Of a DNA stretch of 64,000 nt, positions 21,501 through 64,000 are shown in pieces (position 1 is the first letter of the stretch; every line of letters starts with the position of its first letter). The position numbers and the translations under genes are program-made. The stretch is taken from contig CP053152.1 of assembly GCA_014607495.2 (NCBI GenBank), positions 8,990,001 through 9,054,000 on the forward strand, given 5' to 3'. Source of the DNA: Carposina sasakii (Eukaryota > Arthropoda > Insecta > Lepidoptera > Carposinidae). The notes beneath the pieces are model-generated. The model made no database searches. It had not been told where the DNA came from and worked only from the letters and a program-made list of their open reading frames with translations.

Positions 21501-21660
21501 GCTCCAGAATGTTGTAGACGATGACGTCAAAAACGACCTGCCTAAGGTACCCCATTTTGGTATTCGCTCGTGGTTTCTAGATATTCTCGGAGTCAACAGG
21601 AGTACGGAATCGTCTCTGCGGAAAGCGCCGCCGCTTCTCGACAGGGAATCGGCCGTCTGA
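355..21660 (+). CDS. Gyc76C: Receptor guanylate cyclase, Gyc76C-like (5' partial, 23 exons)
   Basis: Membrane receptor that would convert GTP to cGMP. Exons: 355-552, 763-828, 940-1180, 1471-1617, 2470-2672, 2750-2764, 3641-3824, 3996-4159, 5235-5525, 6237-6356, 6806-6946, 7528-7599, 7728-7817, 8016-8091, 8994-9146, 9994-10180, 10771-10911, 13535-13757, 13997-14141, 14695-14897, 18971-19106, 20767-20878, 21171-21660. They total 3798 nt, exactly 1266 codons including the stop. Domains in the deduced partial protein: ANF-receptor ligand-binding region about residues 1-430, one membrane helix about 446-468, kinase-homology domain about 505-790, dimerisation helix about 790-830, cyclase about 850-1035, then a 230-residue tail ending R-E-S-A-V. 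Metal Asp residues ([14 protein letters not shown]) and guanine-specificity residues (Glu in KVETIGD, Cys in RYCLFGDT) are present. The signal peptide and first exons lie upstream of base 1. Orthology to Drosophila Gyc76C rests on remembered family resemblance (for example GLHELR) and the long tail. Confidence 0.9.
763..828 (+). CDS. Gyc76C: Gyc76C exon, ligand-binding region
   Basis: A 66-nt exon between ttttcag and gtaact, phase 0. It continues MIAY with [18 protein letters not shown], the 'pyf.Rt.P' part of the ANF-receptor domain. Confidence 0.8.
940..1180 (+). CDS. Gyc76C: Gyc76C exon, ligand-binding region
   Basis: Acceptor ttttag|gcc, donor agaa|gtaagt. Contains [17 protein letters not shown], the 'fgW..v.ivy.d' strand of the ANF-receptor fold, then a cysteine-rich stretch [10 protein letters not shown] that may be disulphide-bonded. 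Confidence 0.88.
1471..1617 (+). CDS. Gyc76C: Gyc76C exon, ligand-binding region
   Basis: Acceptor tttcag|tctacg, donor atga|gtgagt. With the split codon it reads [19 protein letters not shown] then [10 protein letters not shown], the central sheet of the ectodomain. No start codon is needed because it is internal. Confidence 0.85.
1992..2255. mobile_element. Palindromic MITE, TACAGGGTGTAACA family, copy 1
   Basis: Nearly full-length inverted repeat. The left arm starts tacagggtgtaacaaaaagg and the right arm ends with its complement. Both arms include a complementary 'gcccactatagagaacctat' stretch. No ORF. Other copies are at 3460-3605, 4809-5072, 8540-8664 (half) and 53194-53444. Confidence 0.85.
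2470..2672 (+). CDS. Gyc76C: Gyc76C exon, ligand-binding region
   Basis: Acceptor cctacag|aatta, donor aaag|gtaagc, ending phase 0. Encodes [18 protein letters not shown] and the [12 protein letters not shown] segment of the membrane-proximal ectodomain lobe. Confidence 0.85.
2750..2764 (+). CDS. Gyc76C: Gyc76C 15-nt microexon (possible cassette)
   Basis: Five codons (EARNI) flanked by a strong acceptor tttttgcag and donor gtgagt. It is phase 0 on both sides, so it can be included or skipped without changing frame. The neighbours join directly as [16 protein letters not shown] when it is skipped. The paralogue at 62237/57122 has no matching microexon. Whether it is used is inferred from the splice signals only. 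Confidence 0.45.
2878..2972. repeat. Short foldback MITE (GTCCGTAACGCTATCG family)
   Basis: Starts ggtaagcacgaacctctcga and ends with the complement (cgtgcttacccc). Contains tagtccgtaacgctatcg. The same unit is at 35052-35152, and it was split by the Transib insertion at 15040-15088 / 18667-18745. Confidence 0.7.
3460..3605. mobile_element. TACAGGGTGTAACA MITE, diverged short copy
   Basis: Left terminus tacaggtgtaacagaagg and right terminus tgttacaccccctata. The internal phrases 'gtgatttcgag' and 'gtgggctattt' match the 1992-2255 copy, with a deletion in the middle. Confidence 0.7.
3641..3824 (+). CDS. Gyc76C: Gyc76C exon, membrane-proximal ectodomain
   Basis: Acceptor gttgcag|tac, donor aaaa|gtgagt. 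Encodes [16 protein letters not shown], the conserved 'a.YlYDAv.lya.al' helix of ANF-type receptors, and potential N-glycosylation sites NLT and NGT. Confidence 0.88.
3996..4159 (+). CDS. Gyc76C: Gyc76C exon, membrane-proximal ectodomain
   Basis: Acceptor attgcag|gtgtg, donor ccg|gttagt. [20 protein letters not shown] is the 'g..G.v.iD..GdR...y.vl' strand of the family, with acidic DSEGN where other receptors have D.R. The intron after KEYP is at the same place and phase as the one after KTSP in the - strand paralogue. Confidence 0.88.
4301..4504 (-). repeat. tRNA-derived SINE copy
   Basis: On the - strand it begins gacggccgattgctgcgatt and carries a degenerate B box (gggttcaaatc), then a tail with 'ctatgtatt'. 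Same family as 10259-10445, 37062-37290, 38722-38935 and 47666-47895. Confidence 0.75.
4542..4806 (-). repeat. Interspersed repeat 'acggggtaggcagagcacca' family
   Basis: About 265 bp matching, in reverse, the copies at 33665-33890, 35365-35645 and 56668-56945 (and part of 31452-31540). Shared phrases: ataatcacgcctttatccct and gacaggtggtcagcccat. No ORF; class not recognised. Confidence 0.75.
4809..5072. mobile_element. TACAGGGTGTAACA MITE, copy 3
   Basis: Full-length palindromic copy that differs from 1992-2255 by only a few bases, which suggests recent spread of this subfamily. Confidence 0.85.
5235..5525 (+). CDS. Gyc76C: Gyc76C exon with transmembrane segment
   Basis: Acceptor cttgcag|gaatac, donor aag|gtaagt, phase 0. 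Encodes the juxtamembrane motif [13 protein letters not shown] (paired cysteines), a hydrophobic helix starting [10 protein letters not shown] and ending VVTISIY, then the basic [17 protein letters not shown] that starts the cytoplasmic kinase-homology region. Confidence 0.92.
5841..6210. mobile_element. MITE with TACAGGGTGTAAAAAGG termini
   Basis: Inverted ends: 'tacagggtgtaaaaaggcaa ... aatacctcgtatt' against 'aatacgaggtatt ... gtctttttatacac'. It also pairs 'accctgggaaac' with 'gtttcccaggggt'. No ORF. Fills most of this intron. Confidence 0.7.
6237..6356 (+). CDS. Gyc76C: Gyc76C exon, start of kinase-homology domain
   Basis: Acceptor tttcag|ctaagt, donor aaa|gtaagt. Encodes [17 protein letters not shown], in which the 'vkkl' strand of a kinase N-lobe is recognisable. 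The glycine loop is poor, as expected for the pseudokinase of receptor cyclases. Confidence 0.85.
6676..6775. repeat. 'ccactgctggacgtaggcct' repeat fragment
   Basis: Contains gtccactgctggacgtaggc ctcccccaaagcacgccacaag. Further copies are at 12697-12870, 36108-36235, 36345-36430, 39418-39560 and 61108-61320. This phrase is very common in lepidopteran genomes and is my main taxonomic clue. Confidence 0.75.
6806..6946 (+). CDS. Gyc76C: Gyc76C exon, kinase-homology domain
   Basis: Acceptor tgtgaag|gat has a weak pyrimidine tract; donor tat|gtaagt. [20 protein letters not shown] and [12 protein letters not shown] are the classic 'l..lrH.Nl..fiGa... eYC.rGSL' signature of receptor guanylate cyclases. 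Confidence 0.93.
7528..7599 (+). CDS. Gyc76C: Gyc76C exon, kinase-homology domain
   Basis: A 72-nt exon (ttttcag|gat ... aaaa|gtaagt), [14 protein letters not shown] then LVHDLIK. The - strand paralogue has an exon of identical length and position (38150-38221), a sign of common ancestry. Confidence 0.93.
7728..7817 (+). CDS. Gyc76C: Gyc76C exon, pseudokinase catalytic loop
   Basis: tttccag|ggt ... ctgcag|gtaaga. [11 protein letters not shown] replaces the HRDLK..N of active kinases: the catalytic Asp is Asn, so no phosphotransfer is expected. The intron after RWMLQ is absent in the paralogue. Confidence 0.93.
8016..8091 (+). CDS. Gyc76C: Gyc76C exon, pseudokinase DFG region
   Basis: tttacag|gta ... 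agag|gtaaaa. [10 protein letters not shown] holds the DFG motif, and FIGEHQYYR leads into the activation segment. GLHELR is a Gyc76C-type sequence. Confidence 0.92.
8540..8664. repeat. Half copy of the TACAGGGTGTAACA MITE
   Basis: Only the right arm is present (caaacatgtgatttcga ... cataccct-tcctgttacaccctgt). The left arm is missing. Confidence 0.65.
8994..9146 (+). CDS. Gyc76C: Gyc76C exon, kinase-homology C-lobe
   Basis: ccattaag|gctta ... taaag|gtaagc. Encodes [10 protein letters not shown] and [20 protein letters not shown], the 'lW.aPElLr ... gDvysf.iil.Ei' block, then RRGPFG. Confidence 0.93.
9250..9731. mobile_element. Foldback element with about 210-bp inverted arms
   Basis: The left arm starts gtagtgtagtttaacacat and the right arm ends with the complement. 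Arms also share 'gccaccgac', 'aagaaaatgcagcagcgaa' and 'gttaacacccgat'. No transposase ORF. The whole intron 9147-9993 consists mostly of it. Confidence 0.7.
9994..10180 (+). CDS. Gyc76C: Gyc76C exon, end of kinase-homology domain
   Basis: tctcacag|acata ... gcaa|gtgagt. [20 protein letters not shown] is the conserved 'm..CW.edp..RP.f' motif closing the pseudokinase. RLKKMKGK begins the linker helix. Confidence 0.93.
10259..10445 (-). repeat. tRNA-derived SINE copy
   Basis: On the - strand: gacggccgattggtgtagtt (A-box-like) and cctgggttcgaatcccggta (a perfect B box, GGTTCGAATCC). Not a functional tRNA: the acceptor stem does not pair and a SINE body follows. Confidence 0.8.
10771..10911 (+). 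CDS. Gyc76C: Gyc76C exon, dimerisation helix
   Basis: tccttag|atca ... ccaaa|gtaagt. [20 protein letters not shown] to LLHRMLPK is the signalling helix and coiled coil that dimerises receptor cyclases. Confidence 0.93.
12697..12870. repeat. 'ccactgctggacgaaggcct' repeat copy
   Basis: Continues with gccatggggggtatttgccc and gggcaggcgggttggtgacc, as in the 61108-61320 copy. Confidence 0.7.
13022..13133. repeat. Hairpin MITE (AAACGTCAGATAGCCTA)
   Basis: Left arm ttctaaacgtcagatagcct pairs with right arm ggctatctgacgtttggaa. A second nested pair, gatgctgtctttctc / gagacagcatc, extends the stem. Confidence 0.75.
13535..13757 (+). CDS. Gyc76C: Gyc76C exon, cyclase catalytic domain
   Basis: ttctag|gtatg ... 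ggtg|gtaagt. [17 protein letters not shown] has the first metal-binding Asp, [10 protein letters not shown] follows, and [12 protein letters not shown] has the guanine-specifying Glu and the second metal Asp. Confidence 0.95.
13997..14141 (+). CDS. Gyc76C: Gyc76C exon, cyclase catalytic domain
   Basis: ttacag|gtatca ... acag|gtaagt. [17 protein letters not shown] and LRIGIHTG are hallmark class III cyclase motifs. At 145 nt it is exactly the length of the paralogous exon 32508-32652. Confidence 0.95.
14398..14579 (+). mobile_element. Helitron-like fragment ending CTAG
   Basis: Starts tatatatataaatg. Contains ctaaacggctggaccgat and ends 'gtccacacggacagagtcgc ... gtccactag|t', the 3' terminus of the 46360/57862 elements. 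Confidence 0.6.
14695..14897 (+). CDS. Gyc76C: Gyc76C exon, cyclase catalytic domain
   Basis: Acceptor cgtaaag|gagcg, with a poor pyrimidine tract; donor ccag|gttggt. [19 protein letters not shown] and [10 protein letters not shown] contain the guanine-contacting Cys and the catalytic Asn and Arg. The usual Pro after HTG is Ala here, coded at the splice junction. Confidence 0.92.
15040..15088. repeat. Left half of a MITE split by Transib
   Basis: gtcaaacacgaacctcttat then agtccgtaacgctatcg. Continues on the far side of the transposon at 18667. Matches intact copies at 2878-2972 and 35052-35152. Confidence 0.65.
15089..15427 (+). repeat. Left terminal inverted repeat of Transib
   Basis: Begins with the heptamer CACAGTG. 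A run 'ccaaaaaataaaa' starts about 28 nt inside. It pairs with 18326-18666 with a few mismatches and one 7-nt length difference near the tip. Confidence 0.85.
15866..18004 (+). pseudogene. Transib transposase, RAG1-core-like, two frameshifts
   Basis: First Met at 15866; an in-frame ttg at 15809 is a poorer start. Three collinear pieces: 15866 to about 16625, about 16620-16940 in the +1 frame, then about 16935-18004 back in the first frame, roughly 710 codons in all. The first shift is at an A-rich run. DDE-type residues are recognisable: Asp in [10 protein letters not shown] (about 16782), Asp in LTMIDGK (about 17087) and Glu in [13 protein letters not shown] (about 17705). A CxxC zinc pair (VCDICKA) follows the second Asp. 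The block [16 protein letters not shown] and what follows matches the layout of the RAG1 core. Lacking one open frame, it is probably inactive, unless the shifts are assembly errors. Confidence 0.85.
18326..18666 (-). repeat. Right terminal inverted repeat of Transib
   Basis: Ends CCACTGTG. Mirrors the left repeat but has 7 extra bases (ggaggtg on the - strand) between the tip and the A-rich block. Confidence 0.85.
18667..18745. repeat. Right half of the MITE split by Transib
   Basis: cgttgtcatatctcatagat, ttgcgagtcgatagcattac and catgcttaccct match the right half of the intact copy at 35052-35152. Confidence 0.65.
18971..19106 (+). CDS. Gyc76C: Gyc76C exon, end of cyclase domain
   Basis: ttttccag|gta ... 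ttcag|gtatag. [17 protein letters not shown] closes the catalytic domain ('g.v.TyWL.g'). [18 protein letters not shown] starts a basic, Ser/Arg-rich tail. Confidence 0.9.
19231..19605. mobile_element. MITE with TACAGGGTGTTTTTT termini
   Basis: Ends tacagggtgt ... accctgta. Internal phrases ttggaccctaatattttgga and cgtagttttcgggaacgttg recur, whole or partial, at 20104-20215, 34205-34405, 43932-44074 and 63848-64000. Confidence 0.75.
19925..20215. repeat. Helitron-like fragment joined to a MITE fragment
   Basis: 19925-20098 has aactactgaaccgatttaaa, tttaatcccggataatttcg and a 'gtccaagcagacggag' end, like the Helitron-type copies. 20104-20215 is a piece of the 19231-19605 family. Confidence 0.6.
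20638..20762. repeat. GATTCYGGCNGTCACA repeat copy
   Basis: tcgattccggcagtcacatt and tctatctctctccgt match the MITE at 33251-33392. Confidence 0.65.
20767..20878 (+). CDS. Gyc76C: Gyc76C exon, cytoplasmic tail
   Basis: tttcag|gtggtg ... cacacg|gtaaga. Gly/Arg-rich, then a proline-rich [13 protein letters not shown]. Low complexity; supported by frame and splice sites rather than by motif. Confidence 0.75.
21171..21660 (+). CDS. Gyc76C: Gyc76C last exon, tail with PDZ-type C-terminus
   Basis: tattacag|aaacg to stop tga at 21658-21660. Encodes a Ser/Arg-rich part, then an ordered-looking stretch [20 protein letters not shown] and [14 protein letters not shown]. It ends E-S-A-V, a class I PDZ ligand (S-x-V). 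Drosophila Gyc76C is known to use a C-terminal PDZ motif. Confidence 0.9.
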
Positions 21661-22833
21661 CTATCCTATCCCAATATAAATGTATATTAGCTTATGTATA
21701 TGAAACGATGTTGTAAATAATAGGTGTAAGTAAAACGATGTTACCGTCAATTGTGAAATAAGAGTTTAATGTTATTAAATAATTTCTATTGAATTATTGT
21801 TTCGATTTATATTTAATTATAATCTTTTTTGAGATAGTATTGGGTTTTTTCGTCTTGTGGCAAAATAAGCACATAATGCAAAATGTCTAAAGTAGCTTAA
21901 TATATGAAAAAAAATATATATATAGTCGCATTATAACTGATTCTAGGGGGAGCAAAATGTCTAATTTTCACAAAGATCACTTCGCAAGTTACAACTGTGA
22001 GGTCATAAAGAAAAATTGAAATCGCAAGTTGACAGTCGCATTATGACTAATTTTTATAATTCCAGGGGAAGCAAAATGGCAAATTCTCACAACGGTCCGC
22101 AATTTGCCCAGTTCACGCGTTAACCAATTTTAAATTTTAAAAGAAATTTATTATAAATATTGGGAAAAAACTTATTGTATGAGTACTGCATATTCATCTT
22201 GGAGTATCTGTTTTAGGCTGGATAATATCACCTGAAACTAGAAATAAATATTCGTAGGAAAAATAAAATCGAAATGGATAAAAACAACAAAGACATGAAT
22301 TAGAGTTTACTGTTATTAAATAAATTTCTATTAAACAAGGTCTCTTAATAATACTGACATAGATCACATTAATGCTAGCGCCATACAAATGACAGGTGAG
22401 GATATTCCCTCTACACACTTACATAATAAATAATAATATTCAGAACTAAATAAAGATTCAATTTAATTCTGATTTTAAAAACTTATTCTAAAATAAATTG
22501 CGGGTGTAATTTTTAAGTCACTTTCAGTACCAACTGTACTTAAATCACAATAAATGTTCTAACTAAACGCTCACAACTCAGAACATAAAACCTGTTTTGG
22601 TATTATTGCCCTTATCTGCGTCGAATCACATGATAAATAATGTATGTAGCAAACTGGATACTTTAGAAGTTCGCTGTTGCAATATTTCACAACTGATAGA
22701 GTTATAACCGTAGACTAGTTTGGCTTGTCTGAGCTTTATCAGAGTTACTTTTGAAGGTTACTTATAAATAAATATAGTCTTTCAACTTGATGTCATGATC
22801 ATTGACTAGGTATCTAAGTACATACGTAAGTAT
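21661..22833. other. Convergent 3' intergenic region
   Basis: Holds the 3' UTRs of both genes. A variant poly(A) signal attaaa is at 21774. A - strand aataaa is at 22147-22152 (ttattt-type complement). Two duplications are visible: 'agagtttaatgttattaaat' (21759) recurs near 22303, and 'agtcgcattat.act' units occur at 21924 and 22033. No ORF of note. Confidence 0.6.
21774..21779 (+). promoter_or_regulatory. Candidate poly(A) signal of Gyc76C
   Basis: attaaa about 115 nt after the stop, in an AT-rich context. No canonical aataaa is nearer. Weak evidence. Confidence 0.3.
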
Positions 22834-62481
<39,648 letters not shown>

Positions 62482-64000
62482 CTGTGTATATTTTTTTTTA
62501 TTTATCTATTGTGTTATGGCAGGATACCAAAGATCGAGAGGTGTGGTCCTAAAAGAAAAAAATTCTGACCTTTTAGAGGAGGCGCAATATTTGGCTTCAT
62601 GTCTTACATACAAGCTTACGACTCAATAAATGTACCTACCTATACGATCATTACCTACATGTTGCACAAAACAATACAGAGATTTCCTAAGACAATATCT
62701 AAGTATGTTATTTAAGAATTCCAAGTTTATAACATGCGCAGAACAGTAATTTGTGCACATATTCAAACATTACGAATATATTTCACCATTTTCGCAGAAG
62801 AGATTTTTGCCTCCCGGCGCAAAAACAGTAATGTAAGAAAGGCAATTTTGCAAGTGAAGCCGAGAACGGTTTCATTATTATAAACGTTGAATTATTTATA
62901 AGCAAGGGTTAGGATTTAGGAAATAAAATTATAATTTTAAGTGTCGATGCAACTTTATTTACACCTAAATCAAACGCAGAGATTTTTGTTCATTTCCGTA
63001 AATAAAATTCGGTAAATATTTCACGCAATAAATGGAAAAATAAGGTTTTCGATTTTGTTGTAAGCCATTCAATTATCAACGAACGTGCCGATGGCCTAAT
63101 CTTAGAAAATTTCAATAAATTTATCGATCAAATCGTAATAACTTATTATTACAAATTCGGAAAAAAATGTTTACAAACCATCAATTTAGATTTTAAAACA
63201 GTGGTTAGGTATTTATGAATCCTAAAAGTAATTAATGATTATAACATATAAATTCCTAAGGGCACAGTATACTGTTTCTCACTATTCCTTACATTTCTTA
63301 CGAGTATACCTAAACAAAAATTTACTGCACCCAAATTTCTCTTAAAATTTTATTAATTAGACGGGACACCCGTGACCCGTCCGCGTCGTGCGAACTAGAC
63401 ATGCCCACTTCAAAGGATTTTCATAGCATCATAGTTTACACAGTTGTTTTTCTGATAATATAACGGCAGAGGAAAAGTTTGTTTATTATTATACTAGTTC
63501 TACATCACGTTTTACGAAGATTTTCCCGGCGAATAAAAGAGTATAAGCCTATTATTCAGTGAGAAAGTTCAGTCAACAAAAGGAGAGCTCTAGATAAATA
63601 TATCTCTTTCAGCTTATGAAAATTATTTGACGGAGATTTTCCTCAGTGTATTCTTTTCTCCTTTGATAATAAATAAGCATTAACTTTTTTCGCGTATCCT
63701 AAAATTAACATATTTTGATATAGTGACGTTTTTCTGTCCAACGGTACATTTTTACATAAAAATTGAATCAAGAAATGAGGCTAAGGAAAGCGAGTGTGGT
63801 TTTTATCACCAATTTTAAACATATGTATATAAATTAAATTATATATGATTTTTGGTCGTCAACGTTTCCGAAAACTACGGAATCTCCTCATCATCACGAG
63901 CATTTTTCTCCATGGAAGCATACCTGGGAAGTGTCTGGTTTCCAAAATATTAGGGTCCAAAGTTGAGTAAATAGACTGCGTTTTTCTGCATAAATGCACA
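62482..64000 (-). other. Gyc32E intron continuing out of the window
   Basis: No missing ectodomain exon is recognisable here. AT-rich until a MITE begins at 63848. Confidence 0.6.
63848..64000. repeat. 19231-family MITE, cut by the window edge
   Basis: ttttggtcgtcaacgtttcc, ctccatggaagcatacctgg and gactgcgtttttctgcat match 34205-34405. Confidence 0.7.

Overview
The window is animal nuclear DNA, very probably from a moth or butterfly (Lepidoptera). Coding sequence is split into short exons with GT..AG introns, the genome is AT-rich, and the introns hold repeats typical of Lepidoptera: a 'ccactgctggacgtaggcct' family, Helitron-like elements ending CTAG, tRNA-derived SINEs and many TACAGGGTGT-type MITEs.

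Two paralogous receptor-type guanylate cyclases lie tail to tail. A Gyc76C-like gene runs on the + strand from before base 1 to a stop at 21660 (23 exons seen, about 1265 residues). A Gyc32E-like gene runs on the - strand from before exon 62481-62237 to a stop at 22834 (19 exons seen, about 1010 residues). Both lack their N-terminal exons, which must lie outside the window. Each keeps part of the ANF-type ligand-binding region, one membrane segment, a kinase-homology pseudokinase, a dimerisation helix, a cyclase domain with the guanylate-specific Glu and Cys, and a cytoplasmic tail. The exon lengths add up to open frames in both. About 1.17 kb separates the two stop codons. Both enzymes would make cGMP from GTP at the cell membrane in response to extracellular ligands.

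Mobile DNA fills the introns. A 3.58-kb Transib element (15089-18666), with a RAG1-like transposase and CACAGTGG termini, sits in a Gyc76C intron and has split an older MITE. A Ty3/gypsy-type LTR retrotransposon (24177-30498, 321-bp LTRs, CCTTC target duplication) sits in a Gyc32E intron in the sense direction. It carries six alternating hairpins between pol and its 3' LTR. There are also two nearly identical Helitron-like copies (46360-47333 and 57862-58836), a hAT-like element with an 8-bp target duplication (61335-62150), several long-inverted-repeat elements, SINEs and MITEs.

The most unusual locus is a 127-bp tandem array (31661-32573). It repeatedly copies the 3' end of a Gyc32E catalytic-domain exon together with its splice donor. 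Each copy forms a 66-nt, frame-preserving, stop-free exon-like unit between AG and GT.
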